NCBI GenBank assembly: GCA_051294375.1
Contig: CM119271.1
Location: 11,861,896 to 11,925,895, forward strand
Direction of reading: 5' to 3'
DNA length: 64,000 bases
Origin: Paraspadella gotoi
Lineage: Eukaryota > Chaetognatha
This document shows, piece after piece, positions 40,237 through 53,066 of this stretch (its first letter is position 1; each line of letters begins with the position of its first letter). The notes under the pieces are model-generated. The model searched no databases, was not told the DNA's origin, and saw nothing but the letters and a program-made list of their open reading frames with translations. The position numbers and the translations under genes are program-made.

Positions 40237-43200
40237 TCATGGAATTCTGATATCTCCTTCCGATTTGGCGGATTTAATTCCTCCGCCGCAAATCATATCC
40301 CGCCTTCTTTCCAAATCCGCGTCGACCTTGGCGGAGACGACGGCCCGTTCCAACGCGGCCACCCTCCTCTCCGCTTTGGCCAAAGACGCCATCGTTCTCT
40401 GCAGATCCCGACTTTGATCAACGTGTTTCTCCAACTCGTCGCCGAGTTCGATGAGTCTTCCGTGCGCCTCCTTCAAATCCCCGCGCGTCTTCATCAACTC
40501 TTCCTTCTTTCTCTCCAACTCTCTCGTCAGATTCTTCTCTCTCCTGCGCTGCTGCGCCGTCTCCAGCTCCCGCTCTCCCTCGGCCAGCTCAGTTTTCTTT
40601 CTCCGCGACTCCATCTCTCGCGAGAGTCGCTCGCTAGAATCGAGCAAAGAGGCGATCGTCTCCTTCGCCTGTCGCGAGTAGGAATCTGAGAAACGGCGCA
40701 ACAATATCATCCGCTCGCGAACGAGTTGGATCAACTGCGCGTGCGTGGACTCGTCCGGCGGCGTTGTGGAAAAGTCGGCGCCGGGAGAAGAGTCCAAATC
40801 GCGCGCTAACGTTTGAATTTGCTCGCCAATGTCTCCGCAGAGAGAATGGAGGAGAGAGAGAAGAGAAGCGTCCTTCTGTTGCCGAACAACGTTGACGATT
40901 CTCGCTTCTTTCTTCTGATTTTCGACCTGCGACTCGAGATCGCGGAGACGTCGACGCAGCTCCGCAGTTTCCCGACGCAGCGACGCGGCCTCGGCCTCCG
41001 ATTCGGACGCAGCCTCCTTCGTGATCGATCTCTCCGTCTCCAAGAACTTCTTCTCTTCCTCCGCCTGACGAAGCGCCGCTTCAGTTTCCGCTCGTTTCTC
41101 TTTCAGTTTGAGATTCTCGTCGTTGACGTCGCGAATTTCTTGTTGACGCGATCCAAGTTGATCGCGGAGTTTGACCAATTCCTTCTCGATGGTAGTGATT
41201 TGTTCGTGCAGATTGGCTTCTTGACTCTCGAGTCGTCGCTTCATTTCCGATCGGCTAATTTCCTTTTCTTTTTCGAGTTTTTCTTCAAAATCGATCGTCA
41301 TCTTTTGTTGTTTCTCAACCATCGCCATCTCTTGCTCCTGATGAATTCTCTTCAAATTGTCCAACTCTTGACGCAAATTTTGCAGCTGAGCCTCGGATTC
41401 CCGCATCATTTCCAGCAGCGACTCGTTCTCATTCTCCAGCCGACGATTTGACGGTTTCAATTTCTCCATCTCTCTGGCGACGAGTTCCAACTGCAGCTTC
41501 AAGTCGCCGATCGTTCTTTCCCCTTTGCACCTTTCCTCCAGCAGAGCCTTCCTCTCCTCTTTTAAAGCCAGGATCTCCTGCATCAAGCGACGCTGCTCCT
41601 CGACGCCTTCGGCCAACCTCTTCTGCGAATCCATCAACGTTTCCTCCATGATTTTATTCTCGTCCTGTAAGGGAGCCAAATAGAATGGGTCAGAAAATTT
41701 CTGAGAAAACTTTGAATAGACCAAAATTTACCAAAATTACTTCGTGTACTCTTTAGTCTTTACCTTAGATATTTTTATTAAAACCCGTACGATTTAGTTT
41801 TTAGGAATAAATATAAATTATAAAAAAGTTAACTTTGCTAGCTTTGTCAGAATAAATCAAACATTTCAAAATAAAAAAAAATATTTTGAAATTATTTAGT
41901 AATTTAATAATTCAAATTAGGTAATTTTGGCCGAAAAAAAAAGCTACCTGTAAAAAGACGTTTTCCTCGCAGAGTTCGTCTCCGCTGAGTCGAAGTCTTC
42001 GTTTGAGTTCGTCGATCTCTTCATCTTTCCTTCGATTCTCCATCTCCATCATTTTCTCTCTCGTTCCTTCGCTCGAATCGTGAAATAGAGAGCGAGACAC
42101 TAGTTTCGTCAGGACGGCCTCGTTTTCAGTCCGCGTCGCCTTCCTCTCCGTCGCGGGTCGACGATTCTCCTTCTGCGTCTTGACGGCCGACTTGGCGGAG
42201 AGCGGGCGGGCGCCGACGACGAGCGGCTTGGCGGTTCGTCGCTCGGCCTTCTTGGGATTCGTTCTTCGATCGTTCTGCTTGTTCTGTTCGACGACCTGCA
42301 ACGGAACGAGAGTCGAGGTCCCGTTCTTCGAACCTCTCCTCGACGCCGCGGACAAGGAAGGCTCCGACGTCGCCGACTTCGTCAATCTCCTCGAGGATTT
42401 CGTGAGGACGGGAATTCGAGAAACTTCGCTCTTAGATTTCAGAGAAGACGACGACGACGACGACGACGATGTCGCTGTCGCCAACGCCGCTTCGGCCGGC
42501 GCCGATGACGCTGTCCCTGTCGCCGATAATTTAACGACGTCCTTTACGAACGAACCGCCTGATGGCATCTGTCCCGCATTCTGAACCAGTTTAACGTTAG
42601 CGTCGTTTTTAAACTTTGCTTTTCCAATGGAGGCCACGGTTGGGCAGAGAAAGTGGGGCTTTCGATCCTTGCTCGATTTGGCCGCATTAGCAGGGAGCGG
42701 TGGCAGCGGGGGAGGCGGCGGCGGCGGCGGCGGAGGTCGGGGCAGCGGCGGTTTTTCTTCCACGAGACGACTCGCTTCCTTGACGAGAAATTCCAAGAGT
42801 GAAGAGACTTCGTTTCGAGATTCTCTTTCGATCGCCAAGTCGATCTTCTCGGTTGCGTGGGACAGGGCTGTTGGGTCTTCGCTCGAGTCGGTCGCGGATG
42901 GAGGCGTTTCTATCGGCGCCGCCGCCTCGTAGAGGAAGGACGTCTGCGTAGAGACGACAACGCCTTCAGAAGCACTCGGCGCGGACGAGTTGGGCATCGG
43001 AGTCGCCAATGAGTTAGCGATTGCCAATCCCGTTAAGTTGGGCATTGCAGTCTCCAACGCTCCCCCAGATTCCGCGCCAACCTCGCCAAGCGCCGAGTGG
43101 AAAAAGTTCTGCAGGCGACAGCGAATCAAGTTTTGCATCTCAAGACCCGGATGTAATAAGTCTGAACGAGAAACGAAATCCTTTGTCGGCGAAGTTGATT

Positions 43201-43825
43201 TCGGCGCGGAATCAGATTCGGTCGACTGGAGGTCGTCGACCGCTTGGAATTGATCGACGATCGAAATAGGGGAGGCGGGCATAGCTGGAATGGCGGGCAT
43301 AGTTGCCGAGGAGGGCATAGTGCCCGTTGTTGGCATAACGGGCGTATGGAAAGTGACGGGCATAGTGACCTTATCCCGCCCGACGACCGCTTTCCCCGGG
43401 CACTGAATCGGCGTCGAAGCCACGTCGCCCGTTCGTCGAGAGTCGAGAAGCCAATCGAGCGACGCCTTCGCTTCACCGTCCACGTCTTCGGATGAAAAGT
43501 TTAGCCACGAGAGGGACTCGCCGAGACGGGAGGGAGAAAAGCTAGGGCGAAGGAGCGGAGAGGGATTGGGGCGAGGAACGAGGAATACGCAATCCTTTTC
43601 TTTATCGTTGGGATCAGTCGTCGACGTCGTCGTCGTCGTCTCTTCCCCGGATGGTCTTCCTTCATCGTCGACCAAGGGCGTGGCCAGGTCATCCCCCCGG
43701 GTCGTCGAGAATGTCCACGAGTCGATCGTCGACTCTAAAGTGGAGATTTCCTCTAAACTCGATCCCGCGTCGCCGTCGAAGAATTCAGAGTCTGGAGGTT
43801 CGAGCAGCGAGAGATTAAACGACAT
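40237..43825 (-). CDS. Large coiled-coil protein of unknown identity, two exons
   Basis: Join of 43825..41948 and 41664..40237 (CAG|GTAGCT donor, TTACAG acceptor, phase 0) gives 1101 residues. About residues 1-590 are Ser/Pro/Thr-rich and apparently disordered, with a [20 protein letters not shown] proline stretch near the middle and several Lys/Arg/Ser patches. From about 595 to 1085 the protein is an almost continuous coiled coil (Glu/Lys/Arg/Leu heptads, e.g. ENESLLEMMRESEAQLQNLR), broken near LLSLLHSLCGDIGEQIQTLA and ERMILLRRFSDSYSR. It ends KSAKSEGDIRIP. The architecture resembles centrosomal or cytoskeletal scaffold proteins, but I cannot place it in a named family. No motor or other catalytic domain is visible. 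Confidence 0.8.
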
Positions 43826-45380
43826 CTTCTGGCGAAAAAGGGAAGGAGAAAGGGTGAGGTTAAGATTTTATAAATCAATATAAATGGGATGAAATTAGTT
43901 TACCCATTCATTGAATATAAACAAGCTATCTTGCCCCAGATTTTGGACAACATTATATGATAAGCTTTCAATCAAAAATTTCTTACAGTCTAGTTTATTC
44001 ACTCCCAAAATACCTGGCTTCCCTATCAATAAAATAGTAAAATGTTTTATTAACTGTTTCAATTGTATAGAACCACATTTTGTTCAATAATTTAACAGTA
44101 GTCACAGTAGTTCTACTGCAACGATAAAGAAATTACTGTCAATGAGAAATTCGTCATCATTTTTAAAAGTAACTGTAACATTGTAAATAATATTGCCACG
44201 GATTAAAATAAAGATTCGATATTATCCACCAATTATTACGTAATATTTCACCGTAATAGATTATCCAAAGAGAACTAAAAGACGCAGGAAGATGAAATTC
44301 GTCGTCCTTTTCTAATATTAGAAGTCCAGAGAGTCTGGACCGTCCGTAAACCTCGAAGGTCACAACGGGCGATGGAACGACGACGGCGTACGGTGGTCAT
44401 TCCGACCCAAGACGATCCAATGAAACTGGGATTTACTTTTATTTTACTTTGAACGACATTTATTAATATCTTTTTAAAGGTTTTTTTTATTTTAATTTTT
44501 GAAAAAGTGACTAAACGGATTAAAAGGGAATTTCCGTTGTGTCGGGTCCTTTTGTTCGTCGTCTTGGTTTCGACATCTGGCGGAAAATGGCGGAAACTTT
44601 AATACTGAAAAATACTTAAAAAGGTCAACGTGACGGAGTCCGGGGAGTATTAGAATGTACTGGCTGTATGAAAAGGATGGACTTCATGTTAGGGATTCTT
44701 TTGAATCTAGATGAACTCTGGAACCATTTATCTTTCTTATGGATTATCTACCTCATTAATCATTTATTAATTTTTTCTTTCCCGAAAAAAAAAAAATATT
44801 TCCTCTCGTTTTATTCAATTCAAGGGGGTTTCATGTTCACTCAGTCAATGCCCGTGTGGACAGAACTTATTTCTTATAGCTTATCAAACGTTATAAAGTG
44901 AAAATCTAAATTGTATTGCTATCTTTGTAGTTTGTGAATTTTAGTTCCTTGTCTCCTCTCGACGACCTGAGTCATTTTACGCTTTGTGTTGAAAAACCGA
45001 TTCTCGTAGTAGGACTCATTTGTTTTTGTTGTTGTTATTATTATTGTTTTATTTGGGGTCATCTTATTTTTATCTCATTCGGATTCCGTCGGCAAAAAGA
45101 AATCGTATTCTTTGAATACCAAATAGTAAAAAAGCATATTTTACCAACTTCTTGAAAAATGCATATTTTCAACTATACTTGAATAACTTGAAAATTCAGT
45201 TGATATTTATTACTACTCTCTTGTCTGCTTTTGAAAAATCAAAGCATAAACGATAAAAGTAACTAAACGTTTCTCTCCTAAAAGGGAAATACTTTTCTTT
45301 CCAAAAAAAAAAGAATTTGAAAATTCCAAAAATAAATTTGAGTCGATTTCCGTTCGTTCTCTCGCTCCGGTGGCTTTCAA
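43826..45380. other. Intergenic region upstream of the coiled-coil gene
   Basis: About 1.5 kb, AT-rich, beginning with the promoter side of the coiled-coil gene. No gene, RNA or clear repeat is supported. Confidence 0.55.
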
Positions 45381-45404
45381 TTCTTTTTTTACGATCCTAA
45401 AAGT

Positions 45405-45648
<244 letters not shown>

Positions 45649-45782
45649 AGGTCTAAGGAGATGCCGGCACCAATTTCTCATTTCATCGTCGTCTCACTTT
45701 CACCTTCACCCTGTTTTTTATTTTTTTCTTCATCGCCATCTTTTTTTTAAATTTTTTTTTCTTCTCTCTCTCGTGTTTTCTT

Positions 45783-46015
45783 CCTCCCGTCCCGCGCAAC
45801 GTGGGCGTGTCCCTTCATGTCAAATCCTCGACGCTGATTGGTTCCCGGGAACGCGTGCACTGCGTCGCGCGCGCACATCCATTGGGCGCGACGTCGCCCC
45901 GTCTCGCTCTCTGATTGGTCGAGCGTCTCGGGTGACGCCCCAGGCGGTGCCCTCACCGCCAGTGAGACGTCGTCTTCGCCGCCAGTGAAACGTGACCGAC
46001 TCGTTTCCGTCCTCC
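45783..46015 (+). promoter_or_regulatory. CpG-rich block with three inverted CCAAT boxes
   Basis: This roughly 230-bp stretch is strikingly GC- and CpG-rich against AT-rich flanks. It contains ATTGG at 45837-45841, 45881-45885 and 45914-45918, spaced 44 and 33 bp, plus ACGTCG and GGTGACGCC. This is what a broad animal promoter looks like. No downstream coding exon is visible within the window, so direction and target are unknown. Confidence 0.4.
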
Positions 46016-46263
46016 ACTGTTTTGGTTTATTTTTCGTTTCACATTCGAATCTGTTTCTCGTGAGAAAAGACGGATGTGAATACGATATCGTTAAAAATAA
46101 ACTGTTTAAAGCGTAACGTCACAATCCGACTTCTTAACTGCGTCAGAAAATCTATGACGTAAAACGCGAAGATTAAAATATTGATGACGTAGTCATTTTT
46201 TTTTTAAACTTAAAAGATCCGGAATTGAATGACACCAGCTGATCTTGGTGGTTGTCTCGAAAT

Positions 46264-46264
46264 T

Positions 46265-46331
<67 letters not shown>
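46264..46331. repeat. (GA)n microsatellite
   Basis: About 67 bp of GA with one AAAG interruption. Confidence 0.9.
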
Positions 46332-46333
<2 letters not shown>

Positions 46334-46825
46334 CGAATGAATCAATTTATATCCTGTCAAATGACTAATAAAAACAATTATAGTCGAAGGTCGAGTCACG
46401 TTTTTATCTCCAGACATTTATTTTTTCAACTTTCTCTCGGTGCCTCTCTGTACCATTTGCATTGCGGTTTTTACCCGTGGCAAGATCCGTGACACGACAC
46501 GCCGAACGAAAATACTGCGCAAAAAAAAAAGAAGAATAACCTCCGAAAGTTTTTTCTTTCTAGTAAATATTTAACTTCATTAATTTTTCTTTAAAAAGCA
46601 ATAGACTAGCCGTCTCTCGTCCCTTTTCACCAAAGTTTTAATTAAACACGACATTTCTTTCAAAATTTTAAAAGATACTCGTTTGTCATATAACCGCGTT
46701 GACACAATTAACCTTTAATTCTCGAATTTATAACCTCAAAAAAACTTTAAAAATCCCGGACAATCGATTCGACGGATCTACGTGATGTCTTGACGCCGAC
46801 GACGAGATTAATAAAATAAATCATC

Positions 46826-46830
<5 letters not shown>

Positions 46831-46870
<40 letters not shown>

Positions 46871-46883
46871 ACACACACACACA
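46831..46883. repeat. (CA)n microsatellite
   Basis: About 52 bp of ACAC with a single ACAGAC interruption; the only long CA tract in the window. Confidence 0.9.
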
Positions 46884-46962
46884 AACCAAGATCCAGTTTC
46901 CGACTGAACCTTAACTTAAGTCACGGGTTTATATAATTCTTTTAAAAATTTGGTATAATTTT

Positions 46963-47240
46963 CCCAGTTCGCTCCCATTTTATCTTAAATTGGGAATTAA
47001 ATTAGTTTTGAGATTTAAAAATTAAGAAAAAAGTGAGGGTTAAGAAAAGGATGTAAAGGATTAGGGTTAAGGATTAGTTAAATTATTAAGATTAGGGATT
47101 AAGGTTTAAGGTTAAGGATTAAGGTTTAAGGTTAGGATTAAGGTTTAAGGTTAGGATTAAGGTTTAAGGTTAGGATTCAAGTTTAAGGTTAAGGATTAAG
47201 GTTTAAGGTTAGGGATTAAGGTTTTAAGGTTACATATACA
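46963..47240. mobile_element. Telomere-like repeat element, family B copy 1
   Basis: The end sequence GCTCCCATTTTATCTTAAAT is followed by about 200 bp of degenerate AAGGTTTAAGGTTAGGATT units. The same end and interior style recur at 57617-58013 and, inverted, at 60598-61050. Non-coding. Confidence 0.5.
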
Positions 47241-47299
47241 ATTGTCAATACAAACAATTTTCAAACTTTCAATTTTCAATTTCAAATAATAAAAAAAAA

Positions 47300-47524
47300 T
47301 TCATACAATTAAAACATTCCTTGAATCATTATACCACTTCATTGATAGGGAGTGAATAAACGAGACAGAGAGAGTCTTGTTTAAAATTTGCAGAGACCTG
47401 CTATGTCATTATCTTGTAAGAGTGATGGAGGCCTGAAACCACCAAAGCTTGTCCAAAGTCAGGGAGAAGATAGCTTATTTATTAAATGAATGGATAATTT
47501 ATATATTGGTTGTATCAATTTCAA
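47300..47524 (+). mobile_element. Dispersed repeat, copy 2
   Basis: About 225 bp closely matching 37387-37629 in the same orientation, from TTCATACAATT to GGTTGTATCAATTTCA, with small indels relative to copy 1. Confidence 0.7.
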
Positions 47525-47869
47525 AGAGGCACGTCAGTGGCCGTGACTTAAACGAAATAATTTATACCGGATGCAGGATTCACACTTATTAGCATTAGAC
47601 TTGGAGGTGGATCTTTTATACTTAATTTAACCAGCTTCTCGGTTAGTTTATTTACCAAATCTTTTTTTTGTATGAATAATATACGTAGAAAATTACGATT
47701 TGATCTAAAAAAGTGCATATATATATATATACGCAGCAAGATTTAAATCTTATGATAATAAGAATTTCTTCCTTGTTAAGTTTTTCTTCCCAGTTTTTTC
47801 TTATATTTAATATTCGATTCTTATGCGATTTTTTTTCCTCTTTTCACTTTTATTATTCCTTTCATTGCT

Positions 47870-47953
47870 TGGGTCGTCGTAGTCTTCATCTTCATCGTCG
47901 TCTTCATCGTCGTCGTCATATTCTTCGTCGTCGTCGTCGTCGTCATCTTTTTC
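47870..47953. repeat. GTC/TTC trinucleotide tract
   Basis: About 80 bp of GTC and TTC triplets. On the minus strand it would encode an Asp/Glu run, but no start, splice signal or flanking coding sequence supports an exon. Confidence 0.8.
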
Positions 47954-48641
47954 GGCTCAGAGGTTCCCGACTTGAAAAGGATTCTCTCTTATTCATTCAT
48001 GGGTCAAAGACTGCATCCGCGACTAAAAGCGACACATCGAAGTCTACGGCAAAATAAAGTTTTATTTTTCAAGTTAAGTTTTATGCATTTCAATTTATTT
48101 TTGATACACGCTGTAAGGTAAAACAAATTAACTTGAGAAAAAAGTTTAAATGGACAAATTAACCCCTCAAAAAACCGCTTTTTAAATTAATGATTGATTG
48201 AATTAAAAACCCAAGCGAATATACCGTAACCGTTATACTTCCGACTCAATAATTAACTTCTGATTTAAATTTAACCTAAGTTCGGTAGAAAACTAAACGT
48301 TACAACCTGAGTTATCGTCTCATCTAATATATTCCTTCAATCTAAAAAAAAAAAGATTTCATTAAAAAAATAATTGACAACTGACTGACTCCCGTTATCA
48401 CAGAATTAAGAAAAAAAAGACATTTTCAGTCAAAAATAAACAAACTTGGTTGTTTTAATCGTTATTATTTAAAACAATTTTTGTTCTTTTTTTTAATTAT
48501 CTTTTTTAGTTAAAAGAGAGAGAAAAAAGTAAATTTAATAAATTTCTCGCCGATCTACCGGTGGTTCCTCGAATTTTTATTTGTGCCCCTCGCTGATCGG
48601 TACATACGGTTTCGACATTCTTGGCTGGCTCTCCTCCTCTT

Positions 48642-48642
<1 letters not shown>

Positions 48643-48702
<60 letters not shown>
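48643..48702. repeat. (CT)n microsatellite
   Basis: About 58 bp of CT dinucleotides. Confidence 0.9.
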
Positions 48703-48705
<3 letters not shown>

Positions 48706-49621
48706 GCTCTCCGGTGCAGCTGCGGCGACATCACGACAGGAAATGTAAACGAAAGACGGAAAAAACAAACAAAAAGTCAAAAGAGACTTTCACGTCGACG
48801 AGAGCGAAAAAAAAAGAGTGTCCAGTGTCTCTGTCTCAACTTATTTGTCTCCCTCTCTATCTTACTGGCTGCAAATATTTCTTTTCAATCTAAACTGTTT
48901 TCTTTTTTTTTCGGTTCTCCAGATACCTAATGAAAAGACGAATGAAAGACGAAACCAAAATAATAACAAAAAACAACTTCAAAACAAAACAAAAAACACA
49001 GAAAACAAAAAAGTAAATCGGTTGTGGCGCCAAAGTTCGCGCCTTTGAAATTAACCTTTCGTCTGTCGCCGCCTGAAAAAACAACCTGGAATTCAGCCGC
49101 TGTTTTTTGTCTGTTTTTTTCTGTTTCGTCGAAAGAAACTGTGTCAACATTAGGGATAAAAAAAAGAAAGTGTGAATTGGTCAAAACGACTTTTTGTGTT
49201 AAATATTTATTTGGCACAAAACAATAGAAATTTAAATTAAAACTAAAAAAAAAGAAAAAAAATTCATGTCATTTTTCGGGATTTTTCATCCAAAAACAAA
49301 ACAACAAAACTAAACTATGGTTTAAAAAACAAAACTAAATGAGATAAAACTCTTGACTCCTTGTCTGCCTTTTAACGCTTAACGAGACGCCTTCCCTACG
49401 GTAAGTGTGATTACCTGCAAGTGTGATTGGTTCGTAAGTGTGCCAAATGCCAAACCATCGCAATTTCTCTCCCCATTTTTTTCCTGGTTTTTGCATATCT
49501 TTTCTCGCTGAGAAGCTCTTCTACTTTTATTTAGGGAATATCTTTGTGTTATTATTACTTTTTCTGGTTTCATTTGCATCAGAGTGAGAGATTAAGAGAA
49601 TCAATGTTCCTAAGGCTCTCT

Positions 49622-49763
49622 TTTCATTTTAGCCTCTTTCTTTCTTTTCTTCATTATTTTCTTTCTTTTTTTCTTTCTTTCCTTCTTTCTTTCCTTCTTT
49701 CTTTCTTTTATTCATTCTTTCCTTCTTTCTTTCTTTCTTTCTTTTTTTCTTTCTTTCCTTATT

Positions 49764-49818
<55 letters not shown>

Positions 49819-49868
49819 CTCCTTCTTTCTTTCTCTCCTTCTTTCTTTCTGTTCTTCTTCCTTCCTTT
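49622..49868. repeat. (CTTT)n-rich low-complexity tract
   Basis: About 245 bp dominated by TTTC and TTCC tetranucleotides, with an almost perfect (CTTT)n core from about 49762 to 49816. Confidence 0.9.
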
Positions 49869-50036
49869 CCTTTTGTCTTTTTCTAAAATGGCTTAAAAGG
49901 TTTTTTTGTGAATTTCAAAATTCCAACTTTTTAATTTTTACTAAAAATATTTCTTTTTTTCATTTATGTTTCTTTTTTTTACATTTTATTTTCTTTCATT
50001 TTAAGTGAAGCCTTAGGCGTGAAGACAACCAAGAGT

Positions 50037-50038
<2 letters not shown>

Positions 50039-50078
<40 letters not shown>
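50039..50078. repeat. (CT)n microsatellite
   Basis: About 40 bp of CT. Confidence 0.9.
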
Positions 50079-50079
<1 letters not shown>

Positions 50080-50897
50080 TTGACATCGACTAATTGTAGC
50101 ATCCGTTACATTTAAGTTCAACATTTTAGTTTTTTTTAAACAATTTCTGAAAGACTGAAAATTTATTCCGAATGTACTGATTAGGAACTCGGATAAAATG
50201 ACAAAATAATTCAAAACTACAACAATTCTATTTTTATATTTATTTTTATATAAATTCATAAATTTATAAATTTATAAATTTATCTTTAAAACTACAACAG
50301 TTTTATTTTTAATTAATAAAAGATATAAAAAAAATTAATTTATTTTTGTATTATTTAAACTCGAAAAACGCTTCACCAAACCCAAACATCTTAAATATAA
50401 ATTCGAATCGTTAAATAATTATTCAATTAAATATATTATTGTAATAACAATTAATCGTTAATCTTTAATTATTTATAAAGTTCAGTAACTGATATCCATC
50501 CACAGACAGACGGACCGACTGACCAAGAATCAGACCGACCGACTTATTATTATGGAATCATCGCTCGCGTGACCTTAGCTCAGGCGAGCTTGGCGAAGGG
50601 GAGTGTGTGTGACAAAGGTAGGGAACGTGACAAAGCGTAGCAAAGGCGGTAGAGATGTTAATCTGTAAAGACTCCTCAGCCTCGATGCAAAACTGAATGG
50701 AAAAGCAATTTGGCGGAACTGTCTGGGTCAAAAGATCTGACACTCACGTCTTAACTCTCACAGACTCATTCACCTTACGCTCTTTTGTCTTTGATCTATC
50801 TCACGGACGATAAAGTCGGGCGACGACGACGACGACGACAACAATGATGAAGATGACAACGATGACGATGACAACGAAGAACGAAGACCAAAGAATT

Positions 50898-50899
<2 letters not shown>

Positions 50900-50941
<42 letters not shown>
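50900..50941. repeat. (GA)n microsatellite
   Basis: About 42 bp of GA, preceded by a GACGATGA-rich stretch (50820-50880). Confidence 0.9.
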
Positions 50942-50947
<6 letters not shown>

Positions 50948-51059
50948 AAAAATCCAGATAAGGGCCTCTTCAAAAAAACAACTTAAATGACATTATCTGG
51001 TTTGGAAAAAGTTAGCGAACTTCTTTATGAAAACAAAAAAATTAAGATTCTTGATGGGA

Positions 51060-51640
51060 AAGTTGAGATAAAATAGTGGATAAAGAGAATGTCGACCGGA
51101 TAGGCAGATTGGAGGTTGGATAGAAAGAATGGGGACTGGATTGAAGGAGGGCTAGATAGGGTGACTGGGTGGAAAGATTGTAGGCTGGTTAGAAAGAATT
51201 TAGTCTGGATAGAAAGAATTGAGGCTGGATAGAACGAATTGAGGCTGGATGTAAAGATTGGTGTCTGGATAGAAAGATTGGTGTCTGGATAGAAAGAATT
51301 TAGTCTGGATTGAAAGAACTGAGGGTGGATAGAAAGATTGGTGGCTGGATAAAAAGATTGGTGTCTGGATAGGAAGAATTTAGTACTGGAATAGAAGAAC
51401 TCAGCGCGGTGATAGAAAGAAAGATTTGGTGGCCTGGTAGAAAAGATGGGTGTCCTCGGATAGGAAGAATTATAGTCTCGGATATGGGAGAATTTAGTCG
51501 ACAATGCGACTAGAAAAGAACTGAGGAGTGGATAGAAAGATTGGGCTGGATAGAAAAAGATTGGTGTCTGGATAGGAAGAATTTAGTTCTGGATAGAAAG
51601 AACCATGAGGGTGGATAAAAAAGATTTGGTGTCTGGAGTA
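51060..51640. repeat. 20-bp minisatellite, roughly 25-30 copies
   Basis: Tandem units of the type CTGGATAGAAAGATTGGTGT alternating with CTGGATAGAAAGAATTTAGT. From about 51380 onward units show frequent one-base insertions. Confidence 0.92.
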
Positions 51641-51810
51641 GAGAAGCAACGATCTGGCTACGTCGTCGCAGAATCAGAAAAGATTCTGAGGCATTGGATC
51701 ACGAAGACGAATATAAACCGTGCGGCATCAACGGGAAGAAGGCTGTTTTCTCGAGACAAGAGACAGACAGCGAACAGTCAAGGCAATAAAATCAACCGAT
51801 GGCCCATGTC

Positions 51811-51974
51811 CATCTCTCTCTCTCACTCTCTCTCTCACTCTCTCTCCCTCTCTCTCTCTCTCGTGGGGAATTCGGTACTCGCTCTCGCTCTCGCTAATTG
51901 AGATAATTCGTGATTTAGGAGGGATTTCATTCCGGTGTCAGTCTTTAGTCCTCACTTGGTTCTTTTCCCAGTTT

Positions 51975-52034
<60 letters not shown>

Positions 52035-52138
52035 ACTTTTCTGTCATTCTCTCTCTCTCTCTCCCTCTCCCTCTCTCTCTCTCTCTTTTTCTCTCTCTCT
52101 CTCTCTCTCCCTCCCTCTGTCTCTACCTCTCTCTTTCA
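51811..52138. repeat. CT-rich microsatellite cluster
   Basis: Several (CT)n tracts (51811-51862, 51979-52032, 52048-52138) separated by short unique sequence. Confidence 0.85.
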
Positions 52139-52251
52139 TTCACACCCCTTAGTGCCATTGTTTTTTCAAAGATTATTTTTAAACTGGTCTTCAAAAATTA
52201 AACATAATATTTTGTTAAGTTTCTCTCTTTCCGTTGTGTTTCGGAATTTAG

Positions 52252-52320
52252 GAAAAACAGTTTTTGGTGACAAACAACTATCAAATAAAAATCGTTGTTT
52301 GTCACCAAAAACTGTTTTTC
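52252..52320. repeat. Perfect 27-bp inverted repeat with 15-bp loop
   Basis: The arm 52252-52278 begins GAAAAACAGTTTTTGGTGAC; the arm 52294-52320 is its exact reverse complement. The loop is 52279-52293. The structure lies between two CT-rich clusters. Confidence 0.95.
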
Positions 52321-52432
52321 ATAAACATAATACATAATATTTATAATTTTACTTTTCTATTTTTTATATTTATTTTCACTTTTATTACGCCGACAATATC
52401 TTTCCTATTTTTGCCGAAATCTATTTCCTTCC

Positions 52433-52433
<1 letters not shown>

Positions 52434-52481
<48 letters not shown>

Positions 52482-52910
52482 TTTCACCCTCTCTTTCTCT
52501 GTCTCTTTGTTCTCTCTCCCACTCTTTCTCCCACTTTTCTCTCTCTCTCTCTCTTTTCCTTTTTCACTCTCTCTTTCTCATGTCTTTTGTTCTCTCCCAC
52601 ATCTTATTCCACTTCTCTCTCTCTCATGCTCCTCCCCTCATCATCTCTCTCTCCTCTCTCATCTCTCTCTTTCTCTTTTTTTCCCACCTCTCTCTTTCTC
52701 TGTCTCTTTTGTTCTCGCCCTCTCCCCACCTCTTTCTCCCACTTTTCATCTCTCTCTCCCATCTCTTTCTCTTTTCACCCTCTCTTCTTTCTCTGTCTCC
52801 TTGTTCTCGTCTCCCACCTACTCTCTCCACTTTTCTCTCTTCTCTCTACTCTCTTCTCTCTCTCACTCTCAGTTCTCTCAGTCTATCATCATCATCTCTC
52901 TCTCTCTGCT
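52434..52910. repeat. CT-rich low-complexity region
   Basis: Nearly 480 bp of CT dinucleotides mixed with TTTC, CCCAC and CTTGTTCTC words recurring about every 60-90 bp, so there is higher-order tandem structure. Confidence 0.85.
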
Positions 52911-53024
52911 CCGTAAAAAAAAAAGGCCGCGCGAATTTTAATAGTATTTGTCCGACTTCTTATTCTAGATAGAGAATGCATTCTTACATCTAATCCTTTT
53001 CCCGTCCCTCGTACGAATCTTGTC

Positions 53025-53066
53025 AGCCGACAAACCGACAAACCGACAAACCGACAAACCGACACG
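53025..53066. repeat. 8-bp tandem repeat (GACAAACC)n
   Basis: Five copies of an 8-bp unit. Confidence 0.85.

Noticed and set aside
47870-47953. Minus-strand acidic exon (Asp/Glu run)
   Set aside because: An in-frame TGA lies directly before the run and no convincing acceptor or continuing coding sequence is present; it is a GTC/TTC repeat.
51060-51640. Regular short repeats considered as a CRISPR array
   Set aside because: The 20-bp units are directly adjacent with no unique spacers, and the genome is eukaryotic; this is a minisatellite.
52264-52941. 225-residue Leu/Ser/Phe-rich open frame on the plus strand
   Set aside because: It is a translation of CT-rich repeat DNA with no stop codons by composition; the same applies to the Leu-Ser and Glu-Arg frames at 59167-59364, 53483-54049 and 45370-45750.
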